Shown in pieces: positions 23,830 through 35,284 of a stretch of DNA of 64,000 nucleotides (position 1 is its first letter; each line of letters starts with the position of its first letter). The notes under the pieces were generated by a model. That model was not told the DNA's origin, made no database searches, and saw only the letters and a list, made by a program, of their open reading frames with translations. Made by a program: the position numbers and the translations under genes. The stretch lies in NCBI RefSeq assembly GCF_021130785.1, contig NC_060214.1:109385001-109449000 (forward strand), written 5' to 3'. Origin of the DNA: Homalodisca vitripennis. Its lineage: Eukaryota > Arthropoda > Insecta > Hemiptera > Cicadellidae.

Positions 23830-24831
23830 TTTTAGGAACTTTAGGAAGTATATATCAGGGTTCATTAATCATTTACAATTATTCCATATCTATTTAAATG
23901 TTCACAATTTCGAAATGTAAATTCATGTAAATATTGAGCTATTTTAAAAGAAAGTTTCTCACGTTAGTCCATGAACTCATAACACTACAAAACTACTATT
24001 GCAACACTACAAAATTACTAGTAAATGTTATAATGAATTAAATTTAAAATAAATTGTAATGAATAATTTAATATTAAATATGTCTTCAAAGTATTAAGGT
24101 ATTAAAATTTGTGCTTAATATGTCGGTTGACGCAATCAATTGTTAATTAAAATTTTTAATCAATTTAATGAGATGTTGTCACAAATAAAATATGTGTTGG
24201 TTCATTTGAGGGTATTGTACTGCCAATCTAACCTATTATTAAATCCTCTCACAGCAACCCTTGCTCATAATATGTCACAACCTTAATCTTAAACTAAACC
24301 AAACTAAAAAACCTTACAACACATAACTAGTTTTATCATCCTTTAGAGTGACCAGGAAAAACTAGTTAAATAGCATTAGTTGACGATCGAGTATCAAAGA
24401 CGCGAGTCTACATAACGAAAGAGATAACCTATATAACGATAGATCCTCCAGATCACGAGGAACTTATGTACCAAGTTTCAAGCCAGATAAATGACTTGAT
24501 TTGAGGAATTTTGACCTCAAATTATTCATTTCGAAACAAGTTTTGTAGTAAAATATAAATAATTTTAAGATGAATAATTTAAATCCAAAGTTATTGTACT
24601 CGTTTAGATTATAGCAGTGTTTACGTTAATTTCATAGAGGTATAGTTAGTTGTGTATTTCATGAGATTATAGATATTTTTGCTCAGATGAATTAAAATGA
24701 ATTATTTCAAATATAGAATACATTATTTTATGAAGGTCATTCTTCTTATAGATCTTACAAACATAAGTAATATAAAACAACATGATGATAACTCTAAAAT
24801 GGTTGTAAGATGACATAATTATTTGTTGCAG
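23830..24831. other. Intron-like or intergenic AT-rich stretch
   Basis: AT-rich. It lies between a donor-like site at 23822 and an acceptor-like site TTATTTGTTGCAG ending at 24831. No repeat recognised. Confidence 0.35.
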
Positions 24832-24863
24832 GTGGACCAGCGTTAGAAATCACTTCTTTAAAG
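24832..24863 (+). other. Candidate 32-nt micro-exon
   Basis: Bounded by TTATTTGTTGCAG and GTAGGATTTTTT, a good acceptor and a fair donor. In the frame that ends in phase 0 it reads GPALEITSLK. The following 52-nt interval begins GT and ends AG. Splicing it would join to the next exon in frame, and 52 nt is short but possible for an insect intron. Not confirmed. Confidence 0.25.
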
Positions 24864-24915
24864 GTAGGATTTTTTAATTTCAAATATAATCAATTATAAT
24901 AATGAAAGTTATTAG

Positions 24916-25035
24916 TTATTCTGCTTATTCTGCGGCATAACTGCAACATTATCTGATCTTGGTTGTTATGGGACCAGGTTTGGATACCTGAGTCCTGAGG
25001 TAAAAGAAGCAAATACCTATGACATTGTTACTCAG
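24916..25035 (+). other. Candidate 40-codon exon, kinase-like motif
   Basis: Runs from an AG at 24914-24915 to CAG followed by GTTAGT and is open in phase 0 at both ends (40 codons). The translation includes TLSDLGCYGTRFGYLSPEV and then KEANTYDIVTQ. The order S-D-L-G, G-T, GYLSPEV, Y-D resembles a protein-kinase activation segment (DFG ... GT..GY.(A/S)PEV ... Y). A DLG variant is known in some kinases. Against this, the DLG-to-PEV spacing is far shorter than in active kinases, the acceptor is weak, no HRD loop was found upstream and no continuation (DVxxxG) was found downstream. It could be a decayed kinase piece, a divergent pseudokinase or coincidence. Confidence 0.25.
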
Positions 25036-25041
25036 GTTAGT

Positions 25042-25700
25042 ATTTCTGCACGTTAACATACTGCAAAGGTGACTGATCGGAACTAATTCTGTCCAAAAAA
25101 TTATAATTTTGAAATCAATATCATGATCTTCTTGTCACGAACAATTTACTTTGCATAATAGTGTCTCAGAACGGAGTTGTTATCGATTTATTTTTTCAAT
25201 TAGTTTTGTTTATAATATTTGTACGAAAAATTAATATAGATATGAACTTATAATTAAGCTTGGTATTGCAGTTATAGCGTGATTTATTATGGAGTAATGT
25301 AAAAATGATCATAATTTCAATATTTCTTCAAAATAAAAATAAAAATTTTCTTAACAAGAAGCTAAATACGTTTTGTAAGCATCAGTAGGATAAAATATAT
25401 AATAATATATTTGTAATAATCAAAATAATCTAAGAGCATGCTTATGAAATTAAATATAACCTCTAAGACAAAGCCTGTATAGAGGTCCCCTAAATAAGAA
25501 CGTTATGTTTCAACACAATACCCATGCATATTTTTTTGTTGTATATTAACCACGCACTAATATTTTATGTTTGTTTTATCATTCTTGAACTCTAATAATA
25601 TCTTTAGATTGTCACCACCTGATTACGTAGTTTGTTGCCTTGTTAATATATTGCGTAGTTTATCTATAGATTCTATTATTGTTAAATCGTTACTTGTTAT
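25042..25700. other. AT-rich stretch, nothing recognised
   Basis: No further exon-like piece continuing the candidate above could be found on the plus strand. Confidence 0.5.
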
Positions 25701-25965
25701 TAGACATTGCTTATATTGTTATTGGTTGTTTTATTAACGTGTTGTACTGTAAGTTGGTATCGTGTTGTTCACTTAGGTTTGTATAGTATATTACATTTAA
25801 CGTACATAAATTTTCACCAGTATTTTTGTATGTATCAAATATTTATTATATACTATTCTAAACATATAATATTTCGAATGTGTATGTTGGCATGCCATCT
25901 TATGTTGCACGTTTTTATGAGCAGCGGGAATACCGTTGGAATAAATAAGTAAGCAAGCACCACAA
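25701..25965 (+). mobile_element. Possible LINE 3' end
   Basis: Ends AGCGGGAATACCGTTGGAAT then AAATAAGTAAGCAAGC, resembling non-LTR 3' tails with degenerate AATA/AAGT repeats. The 81-codon frame in it is I/L/Y-rich with no motif and is probably incidental. Confidence 0.3.
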
Positions 25966-26024
25966 TAAAAATTAAAACTAATCCTTATATTATTTATTAT
26001 AAATGAAAGTGGCCTTGTTTATTT

Positions 26025-26200
26025 TTCTTTCTCGTAAATTATTTATCCGATTGTACTGAATTTTACATGGACATTTTTATGATGTCTGGTAATGAAAGTA
26101 GACCTATTTTTGTTTCGAAAATCCCTCATGACTACGCGCCACTTGTCATTAAAGTAGCGAAAAATCCCACATTGATCTCTAAGTTGTGAAATATTTATTG
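26025..26200 (+). repeat. Dispersed repeat family B, copy 2
   Basis: Contains GTACTGAATTTTACATGGAC, then CCCTCATGACTACGCGCCAC, then AGTAGCGAAAAATCCCAC, parallel to 9465-9660 and to the reverse complement of 35650-35825. The minus-strand 82-codon frame is incidental. Confidence 0.55.
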
Positions 26201-26614
26201 AAAGAGTAAGGTACGTATGCAGTAAAAATGCACACTCACACCTTACTGACTTTATGTTGTCTGTATTATAATATTTAGATATAACAGACAAACTGTTCAG
26301 CTCTGACTGTAGATTTTAAGACGCTTTTTAAACCAATCTTATTTTTTGTTGCCAGAAGTAGGCTTCTTAAAACTGCGTATGTATATATTTCCTTAAGGGG
26401 AGTCCGACTCCCATAAGAACGCAATGTTAACTATATGTTGCATAACTTGAAAACTATTTAAGATAGCTTACTGCTTTTGGTTTTATTTTTGAAGATCATG
26501 TATTTTTCTAGCGCCCTAGGAGAGGTTTTTAGTTTTTTTCTTTTAATAAATAAATCACGAATTTTTAAAATGTTTGTGTTTTAAAAATTTAAAATTTAAA
26601 TATATAAATATTTT

Positions 26615-26935
26615 TAAATCAAATTAGGATAATTGTTTAATTTATGTCCACTGTTGAATGTCAAAACAGCTTCAAATACACCAAATTTCAGGGTTTTAAG
26701 ATTTACAAATATTCTTTTAGGTATTTTAACTCCAGATAACATTGTTCAAAGATTCATTGGGGTTTTGGGATTTACCTCTGAGACATTTTTGCAACAGTTC
26801 TGGCTTGGCAAGATCCCTGAATATAGGTTTGATCTCTTGACGTATCACCTCAGGCAAATGGAAGTGCTTGGTGTGGTCATAGGTATCATTTTCACGGGTT
26901 GCTTTTATGAGTCTGACTATAGTAGCAGGGCTGGA
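26615..26935 (-). pseudogene. Mutator-like transposon protein, C-terminal relic
   Basis: The minus strand reads KATRENDTYDHTKHFHLPEV, then IKPIFRDLAKPELLQKCLRG, then KSQNPNESLNNVIW. After a one-base shift it continues IPKRIFVNLKTLKFGVFEAV then LTFNSG. The order (H/K)LP.V...IKPIFRDL..P.LL.KCL.G.(T/S)QNPNES.N.VIW..(V/I)PK..FV is a widespread arthropod protein that I associate with Mutator-like transposases; the family name is from memory. Only the C-terminal part remains. Breaks are the frameshift near 26735 and loss of the upstream catalytic part. The 110-codon plus-strand frame over the same bases is the antisense shadow. Confidence 0.7.
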
Positions 26936-27174
26936 TCGACTTTTTGGTGTGCAAGGTTATTTTAAATAATTTTTTTTCACTTATTTAGAATTTTCTGTAC
27001 CATATGTGTTATATATCGTTAGAAAGAGGAGATTCCAAAGAAAAATAAAGTGTTATAAACTAAAAATCACACACACAAACAATTCTTCGGTCAGACTGCC
27101 CTTAATCGGGAAATAAGGCAGAATCAAGTATGGAAAGAAAACTAAAAATAGATTAAATTACGATGGCCATACAC

Positions 27175-27320
27175 TTTTTGGCAGTTTTTCTTAATCGTGA
27201 CAACAATGTAAATTCAACAGTGGCGTCGAAGGTATAATTCACCTGAAACAGAATTGCTAATTCACGTGGAAAGGCTATGAAATTGCGTGCGAAACCGTGA
27301 GTAACTGTAAATACTTTATC
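27175..27320 (-). repeat. Dispersed repeat family A, fragment
   Basis: On the minus strand: GTTACTCACGGTTTCGCACG, then a segment ending CGACGCCACTGTTGAATTTA and TGTTGTCACGATTAAG. It matches the head region of the fuller copies at 39.1-39.6 kb and 41.0-41.5 kb. A shorter trace (GAGCGAAACTGTGGGTAACT) lies at 27780-27800. Confidence 0.6.
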
Positions 27321-29593
27321 GGGACAAGACAAACTAACTTACAGCACGGGCGATATATCAGACCGGAAGTTTATTACTAGGGCTGGTAATAGACGCTTTT
27401 TGACCGAAGTAGGGTTTTCATAATTTACTTCATTTAGGAGCCAACAAGGCATATTCAATTATGTCACTGGAAACTGAGACTGAAAGTGAGTTTAAACTGT
27501 CGGAATCTGTATATATTTTCTTGATTGGGTGATCAGGGAAGGTAAAATAGTAGTGAAAAATGTTATTTATTCGAACTAATAGTACATGATCCTACACGCG
27601 TAAGTCCTGAAATAAAAACCAATAAATAATATATTAATAAATTAATGAATATCTTAACCATGGATACTGAATTAAAATTATTAGATCTTTGCTTACTTAA
27701 AAAAAGATCATAGGGATTTATCATATTATATCATAAATACTTTGACTAACAAGACTGCGCCTTTTGATTGAAAAAATCACGAGCGAAACTGTGGGTAACT
27801 GTTGATATTACATAAAAGTATGCTGCAAAACACATTAGTCATCATAGAGTATAATATTTAACACAGGAAGTAGCAAATAAATTACATAATTTATAGAGTT
27901 TTCAATCAATGCATGCCAAAATATTATTTGTCCTGGTATTTTTGACAAAATTTAAAATTATACAAACCAATTTCTTTCTATTTAGTCTCCATTTTGGAGA
28001 TAAAACGTAAGTTCTCTCAGATAAAGCGTTTTGTGACTATCTTAATATATAAATTATTACATACAGACTAATTAGTATATAGTAAATATAATAAAGTAAA
28101 CCTGGCATATTACAATTCTGGGGAGTCAGAATTAAACTATTGACTGACCTGAAATAAAACCGTCAAACAAAAAGTGGCTAATCTATCTTCGATGCGTCGC
28201 CTTTTATCAAGAAGAGGAGTCGGATTAAAGGTTTGGTGAAAGAGCTGAAATTTCATTACCAGTGTTAATAGGTCCGGGTCGAAATGAACGAGTAGGTGGT
28301 GATATAAAAAGAAAATTGGATTCTAGTTCAGACTCTTTCCTCGTATAAACATTGTATTTTAGATGTGCTCTGCTGTAGTATACTTTCAGCAACTAACTGT
28401 AAGTGGTGATTGCGTAAATATAATTTGCCATTGCATTCGTACAAATAATGCTCAGGACTGTTTTCATGTATAGCATGGCATGTATTGAGATTTTAAATTC
28501 CTACATTATACTAAAAATATTATTTTCACCATACTGAAACAACGACGATGAATCGTCCAAAATGGTACAGTAAAGAATTCTAGACTATTATTAGTTCAGT
28601 CGATATCAATATTGCCTATTTAGCTAACCTCTTGTCAATTAGAAATGAGGATAGTGTAAAATTACTCAGTAATAAAGAGCGTTACATATATTTTAGTTGA
28701 ATAAACGGAGACAATGTTCCTCTTGTCGATCATTTTTTAATACACGTTTACAAATTGAAAACTGTTCACTCACGGGTCAAAATATTAAATAATTATAATT
28801 AAGTAATCGATAAGTCGCTTACTACTCCTTATAAGGTTTTTATATTGTAAAATAAATCAACGTATTAATGCTTCATCATTTAATTATTTATGATTATTAG
28901 GAAAATTTTAACTATCAGTGTTGTTTAGTTATTTTTAAGCCAGAGTGATTGTTTAGGGCGACATATTTTGTATCTGAACAGTAAATCGTACAAAACAAGT
29001 GAAAAAACTTGTTGAAATTCAAATCGAGCCAATTGAATGAAAATAATAGGAAAGCCATTTGGAAGAATAAAGCATTTTTTATTTATTTTTTATCCTCAAG
29101 CGAGTTTGTTTTTGTTTCTAGAGTGGATTTTGCATTGCTTAATAAAAGGAAAATGTTTTATTATATAATTTAAAACTAACTATAAAAAAAAGTTGTTAGG
29201 AATACATTTTGTTAGGAATATGTAAACTTTATTACTGAGCACTTGCACATAGAGCGCTAAAATGAGGAGTGTGCGTAAAATAGTTTATTATATTGAAGCT
29301 AGTCATTTCCTAAACTACTTTATTTCTCAATTCCGAGTGTTTAGGAAGTGATTAATTTGAGTGATAGGGCTATATGGATAGTAAATATTCCTTCTTTACC
29401 TATATTTATTTCCACTTTCCACTCAAATTTGTTACAAATTCAAAAATAGAAGATACATTAGATCAGAAATATCAGTAAAAGCTATTTAACTCAGTAAACA
29501 ATCAAAGTAAATTCCAACAACAATAAGTGTTATTAACAAGGTGTGGCAATAGTAAAGCTATGTGGTTATTGCGTACTTATAACTATATAACAT

Positions 29594-29594
<1 letters not shown>
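27321..29594. other. AT-rich non-genic stretch
   Basis: No gene, RNA gene or element end recognised, apart from the short family A trace near 27.78 kb. Confidence 0.5.

Positions 29595-29660
<66 letters not shown>
29595..29660. repeat. (TA)n microsatellite
   Basis: About 33 TA dinucleotides without interruption. No element end abuts it on either side. The 74-codon frame with a YIYIYI tract is an artefact of it. Confidence 0.97.
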
Positions 29661-29664
<4 letters not shown>

Positions 29665-30310
29665 TCAATTAATATGGTCATGTTAAGTGAAATTAAGTTC
29701 TACAATAAGGCCGATTATAATAGACCAATTTTGTATGCAATTTCTACATAAAAACTAGAGTATAAATCCAAACATAAATTATTATTACAACAAACAATAT
29801 ATGACAATAAGAAATTCATGAAACCCTCCAATATTACTAAGAGCCTGTGCCAGTAGCTCTTAGTTTAAGAGCTTGGATCTTTTACTCGGATACAGATCAC
29901 AATCTGGAATTACAATAACTGATTTTATGGATTCATAATCAGTACCTGGAGTTTAGAATATTTACTATATCCATATTAAAAGTTCTTTCGTTATATATCG
30001 ATATCAGTCTATCTATAGAACCAAAAGAAGAAACAATAAAATTACTACATTTCTACTATTTTATAAATTATTATTCTCTTCAAAGAGCACAAATATTGTG
30101 AAGAGGTATCCGTAAATTGTTTCCAGGTCCTTAGTTTTGTCTCATTATATAGTCTATTACACGTTACGAGTCTTCCATGGTACACAAAATGACCACATTA
30201 TTTCGTCTTAGTAAAATGTACGACATTTATGGCCGTGGTTTAGCAGTAGTTTGGTATTTATATTACCAAGTATCAGTTTACTGAAATTGATGCTCTAATT
30301 AATAATATAA
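29661..30310. other. AT-rich stretch, nothing recognised
   Basis: No gene or repeat recognised. Confidence 0.5.
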
Positions 30311-30516
30311 ACCCAATAGTGTATAAAAAAATAAAACAATATGTGAGTTAAAGATGGTGGAGTTCCAGCGTCATTAAGTCACGTGTCTTGTACGTAATGG
30401 TAATTGTCAATTATGTAAACCCAATATGATATATAAAAAGATAAAAACGTGTGAGTTAATGATGGTGTAGTCTCAGAATCATTAAGGCAATTTTTTTGTA
30501 CGCTATGGTAAAGAAA
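30311..30516. repeat. Diverged tandem duplication, 108-bp period
   Basis: Two copies starting ACCCAATA at 30311 and 30419 share GTGTATAAAAAAATAAAAC/ATATATAAAAAGATAAAAAC, GTGTGAGTTAA, GATGGTG and TTGTACG-TATGGTAA in order. Old, with many substitutions. Confidence 0.75.
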
Positions 30517-31034
30517 CATATTTCTACATTAAGGGCATAGAGTTCTATGATGCTACAAGTCCAAGTTGCAGTATAGCTTAACTGTTCCGAGCACAGAATG
30601 TCTCGGAAACGGACAGAAGAACAGACTTAATAATTTTAAAATCTTGCTATTACTCAAGAAGCTGAAAAGATTCTGTTTCAGTCTGTTTTCTGCCCGTTTG
30701 TCCGACTTTCTGCTATCCTTAGGCTGTTTAAAGAACGAATAAATTTTGAGTAAAGCTTGTTACCAGAACTGTGTTTAGGTATAGAACGACTAGATATGTA
30801 GATCAGTCCAAATTCCCTTAATATTTATTATGAATTAAAGTAATAATATGAATTATAAAGTATAGTAAAATGTTACCTATAGCATAACATATTTATGAAT
30901 AAAGTTTACGAGAATTTAAATCCAGCCAATGCCTGCTTGATTTGTTTATCTTGCACTCGCATAAATTTAGGGATTTTAATTGCAACTGAAATCCGATTTG
31001 GGGTTCCATCAGTGAGAACCATAAAATAACATTT
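30517..31034. other. Intergenic, nothing recognised
   Basis: A slightly GC-richer patch near 30560-30740 shows no family. The rest is AT-rich. Confidence 0.5.
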
Positions 31035-31265
31035 GGGAGTGTCGATGGTCGAACGGTCTAAGTCGTTGGACTTTGGGTCTGAGTTAGAGATAGCGCAGGT
31101 TCAAATCCTGTCTGTGGACCGTTGCACTTTTTATCCGTACAATCAACCTCGTACTGTATCGACTCTCCCCTTTATTCTGTTTGATAAGATCCTCGCACAG
31201 GCCAGTGTTCCATGAGGACGGACATGATAAGGCTTAAAAGGGGATCGGCCTCTCCTTAAAAAAAA
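31035..31265 (+). mobile_element. tRNA-Leu-derived SINE, copy 1
   Basis: Head resembles a class II (long variable arm) tRNA: A-box-like region GATGGTCGAACGGTCTAAG and B-box GGTTCAAATCC 64 bp apart, as in tRNA-Leu. It is followed by a non-tRNA body (CGACTCTCCCCTTTATTCTG, TAAGATCCTCGCACAGGCCA) and ends CTCTCCTTAAAAAAAA. Two more copies lie at 45.35 and 45.69 kb. The 60-codon frame over the head is incidental. Not a working tRNA. Confidence 0.9.
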
Positions 31266-31774
31266 TATGAAAGAAAATAAAAATTTCCAGAGAATTCATG
31301 TTTTCGATGCTACACAGTTTATACACACTTTATTCTAATATTTAGGAGTATATAGCTCATTAAAAAATCAATCTATAGAACATTTTCGTCCATTTTCACA
31401 AAATCTTTATACCTTAAATCAATAATAAAATAATAAATTATTCTTAATTCACTCTCCAATGGAATAAAATTATGAATTAGGATCGTCACAGACTCAAATC
31501 GTGTATCATCGCGTAAAGATTCCCACTGCTGATTTAGAGATGGAAATTACGAAGTTTGTTGGGTGTAACACATGCAGGGGAACCCATTAATCTGCAGCGT
31601 GCCTTTAGTGAAAATTGCTGAACAAGTAAGAGGGTAATAATTCATATGAAGCTTGCAGCTTTCACTAACCTGTTTCCAGCTGAAGTATGTAGAACTGTTA
31701 CATTCGATTTTTACAGAGCGGAAAACAAAAAAAGTATTAAAATTTTAATTTAATACATAGTTTATTTATATGCT
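31266..31774. other. AT-rich stretch, nothing recognised
   Basis: No gene or named repeat. Confidence 0.5.
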
Positions 31775-32291
31775 TGAAGTTTGTTTTTGACGATGGAAGG
31801 ATTGTGAAGGAAACATGACTTTTTCTGAACATTTGCTATTGTTCAGTGATATAAAAAATCATTAAAACTACGTTTCGAGATCTGCAATCTGATCTCTTCT
31901 TCAGGTAAGTAACTAACTTTACACATAATTACAAACTAGATTAAAATAAACGAATCATACCTGAGGATAAGTCAGGATTCACAACCACCATCTTGTTTGT
32001 CAACTTCACTGACCCACAAACGTCGTTGTTTTTAATAAAAAACTAAACACAGCACTAATTCTTAAAACCGAACTACAGAATACAGGTCACAGTAGGTCTG
32101 CTTTCGTCGACCAACCACCTACGACTTACGAGTGTCACGACGCTCTGGTATGATTTGTTTATTTTAACATAGTTTGTAATTAAGAGTTAGATTAGTTAAT
32201 TACCTGAAGAAGAGATCAGATTGCAGATCTTGAAACGTAGTGTTTCTGATCACTGAACGATGGCAAATGTCCGGAAAAATCCTTTTTGTTT
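31775..32291. mobile_element. Foldback copy of PLE-associated stem-loop family
   Basis: Inverted arms of about 145-155 bp (31810-31963 and 32148-32291) each hold the core CTGAAGAAGAGATC, loop, GATCTCGAAACG (one mismatch in the right arm) and the ACGATGG/TTGTTCAGTGAT outer part. The spacer (about 184 bp) is GC-richer and unrelated. A ~35-bp lead-in (TTGAAGTTTGTTTTTGACGA) precedes the left arm and recurs before the copy at 33.4 kb. No protein is encoded. The link to PLE rests on the tail motif after the relic at 7.8-8.2 kb. Confidence 0.7.
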
Positions 32292-33395
32292 CATAATTTA
32301 TATGGTTGGAAATTCGCATTAGTTTTAGAACTAAATTACTATGGGTAATTGTATATACTAAGCAAATGTTTTTATCTTAAATTGTCATGTTGGAAGATAA
32401 AGAAATAGAATTTAATTCATAACAACGTAAACCCAACTTTATCTTGTTTATCATGTAAACCCAAAAAGGAAATGATTAAAATTGTATGCACGTTCTTCTA
32501 ATATTTAGAAAAATATATGGTTTTGATCAATTTGTTAAAACTTCAAATTTAGGTATTTATTTTATTTTTGGGTGAGAGATCAGTATTATTAAAAATCTAT
32601 GAAAATTATTGGTTAACACGTAAAATATACAAAATGTCTTAAGAGAACATGAATCTTTAGAGAAGCAACAATGGCCATAAAATTGCCATCATATATTAAA
32701 AAAAGACCCGTATTATTGATATAATGTCTTTAGATAACCACCGATGCGATAAGTCTTGATAGAAAGGTGATACAGACTTGTCACAAAGGTTCATATTTAT
32801 CCAATAAAAAACTGTATTTATTTTGGATCCAATTCTTGGAACTGTATTTATGATTTATAAAAGATCAAAGGGCTCTCCGTCCATCCCTCGGATCGTCTTT
32901 TTTAACCCTTTTGTTACGTTCTGACGGGTCCTTCGTTAGTCCGTTGTGACGGTTTCTTAGTTTCTGAAGTGATATACTAGTTCAACACTTTCTGAAACTC
33001 TTTTAACAAATGGTAAAGTAAACAAATCAATCATTTTAATCAAGTTTTAATTTACAAAAGGTGTTCTACAATACAAATTAATAAAAACAAATGATTGGAT
33101 TTTATTATTTTAAAACATTTAAAAATTGCGTGCAATAGAGTGGCATGTCTACACTGTAATCCAAAATACATCCAAGTGATGTCTTAATTTTCCTTACAAA
33201 GAATCTATTCAGATGCTTTTTTTGAGTTTTTATGAAATACCTTTGAGGACTGACATATTATGCCATAGCCTACATAAGGTCTACAATTCTGTTTATACTC
33301 GTACAAGGCACATAGGAACTTTTATTTATATTCTTCTCAATTGCGAAATAATTACACAGCATCGATATTTATTATTACCTGGATGTACTTCTTTA
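32292..33395. other. AT-rich stretch, nothing recognised
   Basis: A moderately GC patch near 32870-32990 (GTTACGTTCTGACGGGTCCT) has no recognised family. No gene seen. Confidence 0.5.
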
Positions 33396-33713
33396 TTTGA
33401 AGTTTGTTTTTACGATGGAAGGATAGTGAAAGAAACAGGATTTTTCCGGACATTTTCCATCGTTCAGTGATACACAAAATCAGTAACACTACGTTTCGAG
33501 ATCTGCAACCTGATTTGTTCTCCTGGTAAATAACTAACCTAACACATTATTACAATCTAGGTTAACATGGTTGTTTAACCTAGTTTGTAATTATGTGTTC
33601 GATTAGTTATTTGCCTGAAGAAGAGATCAGATTGCATATCTCGAAATGTAGTGTTACTGATATTTTTGTATCACTGAACGGTGGAAAATTTCCGGAAAAA
33701 TCCTGTTTCCTTT
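33396..33713. mobile_element. Near-perfect 284-bp palindrome, stem-loop family
   Basis: Arms 33430-33566 and about 33574-33713 are inverted copies with a loop of only a few bases at AGGTTAACATGGTTGTTTAA. Outer ends read GAAACAGGATTTTTCCGGAC and its complement. Each arm has a copy of the CTGAAGAAGAGATC/CTCGAAACG core, the left one with changes (AGGAGAACAAATC). Same lead-in as the copy at 31.8 kb. Likely a PLE terminal region duplicated head to head. The 85-codon frame at 33213-33470 is incidental. Confidence 0.8.
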
Positions 33714-33910
33714 ACCTGATGTAACTTTACATTATTATACAAAAGCATAAAAGTATAAAAGAGCACCCGATTCCTTAAACAGAAGGAATTTTTTTAATAA
33801 GTATATAATTTATGCAACTTCATAATTGAATTTACCTATTTTTTCTTGAAAACGGTTTAATTATAATCAATATTATTATGTTTGTATAAAATGTTAGAAG
33901 GAATTGAATA

Positions 33911-34076
33911 AGAAATAAGCAATCGTCGGGAATCAACAAAACCAAAGGCGAACAACATTATTTGCGAAATATTTCCCCCACCTTGAATTCCAGGCCGGAA
34001 CCTGACTCGATTGTTTGATTTCCCTCGGTTGTTTGTGATGGGAATGTTTTGCTTGTGTCAACATGAGGTGTGCCAC
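33911..34076 (+). repeat. Unnamed dispersed repeat, copy 1
   Basis: About 165 bp closely matching 60664-60826: ATCAACAAAACCAAAGGCGA, then ACCTTGAATTCCAG, then CGGAACCTGAC, then GATTTCC, then a GAGGTGTG end. Same orientation, with few indels. No terminal repeats or frame seen, so the family is unknown. Confidence 0.85.
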
Positions 34077-34377
34077 TTAGTTTTGTGCCAACAAATGCTC
34101 AGTTTACATTGTTTACACGATTAGATCTTGTGTGTAGTAACAATTTCCAGTTACATTTACAGGTAATTAGTATATGAATATTAAAATAATATAAGCAACA
34201 TTTTATTACAGTATGTACATTTGTACTTCGGGGTATTTTTAAAACGACGGTCGTCGTTTATTAAGTTACAATGCAAACAAGACGGAGTAGATCATAATAT
34301 GCAAGAGAAACTTGTTTTGTTTAACCTTTTTTGAACTTCCTGTATAAATACGAGGTGTTAGTTATGAAATAACTATC
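34077..34377. other. Intergenic, nothing recognised
   Basis: AT-rich spacer between two dispersed repeats. Confidence 0.5.
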
Positions 34378-34965
34378 GTGTATACGCTGCTTCACACGCA
34401 ATTTCGTAGGTTTTTCACGTGCATGAGCACTTCTGGTATAATTCGTGTGAATTATATTTCCGACGCCAATATTGAGTTTGTCTTCTTGCTACGATCAAGA
34501 AAATTCGTAAAAAAGTGTATATTTATGGCCATTTTAATTTACTACGGTTTTAGTATTTTTTGTTACATAGTAGATTTTGCCTTTTTCCCAATAAAAATAT
34601 ATACAGAGCTTTGAGAAGCACACTTCTGTCAAAAACAACTAAGATAGTTTTTTTAACAGTCTTTAAATGTATAGTAAAAGCTAGTAGACTACTTTGTCTT
34701 TTATATGTGCAATAACTACCACTACTAGCAGTTACCCGCCTCTTTGCACGCAATGCAGTATGCGTTGTACGAGTACAACCACTGCTGTTTCGAGTTAATA
34801 AATTATATTTCCGACTCCAATAATGAGTCTTGTTGCTATGATCACGAAAGTATATACCACTGATCAGATAAGCCTTTATCAAAAGACAACTAAGATGGAT
34901 TTTATAATAGTCTTTACATTTATAGTAAAAGTTAGATAGTAAATTTGTCTTTTATACCTAATACT
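34378..34965 (+). repeat. Family A, two tandem degenerate copies
   Basis: Copy one (34378-34720) begins GCTGCTTCACACGCAATTTC. Copy two (about 34726-34965) begins CTAGCAGTTACCCGCCTCTT then TGCACGC. Both continue with TATATTTCCGACGCCAATA or its variant, then TTGCTA(C/T)GATCA, then AACAACTAAGAT or GACAACTAAGAT, TAGTAAAAG and TTTGTCTTTTATA. The frames on both strands here are incidental. Confidence 0.7.
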
Positions 34966-35284
34966 TATTGTTTGGAAAAATGAACATTAACAATATACAC
35001 ATACAAACGCTAATTACGTGTTTGTTTCTTTATAAAATGAAAAATATTTTTAATATTTTAGAACATTGAGCGCTAGAACTGGTACATAAGTTTAAAAGAA
35101 CAGTCCATCAAATTTCCATCTAGCACAACTCTTACCGACTGCTTCAACGGGAATGTTTGGGGATAAGTTCTTATAATTTAGGAAATTTTCAAATGCAGAT
35201 GAGTACTTACCTAATCGCTGAAATCTAAAAACGGCGAAAAAACTAACGTTTACTCCTTAGAGAATTTACATATTATAATATATA
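34966..35284. other. AT-rich stretch, nothing recognised
   Basis: No gene. Short echo of family B text near 35210-35240 (ACCTAATCGCTGAAATCTAA is also found, reversed, near 9770). Confidence 0.4.

Noticed and set aside
26633..26965. 110-codon plus-strand frame
   Set aside because: It is antisense to a recognisable Mutator-like relic on the minus strand.
29527..29751. 74-codon frame with YIYIYI tract
   Set aside because: Produced by the (TA)n microsatellite.
31775..33713. Active hammerhead ribozymes
   Set aside because: CTGA-N-GA and GAAA are present, but an extra A before stem II and the lack of an obvious NUH site with stem I mean activity cannot be claimed.
34378..34882. 78- and 110-codon frames on opposite strands
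   Set aside because: They cover two tandem copies of family A and share no motif with any known protein.
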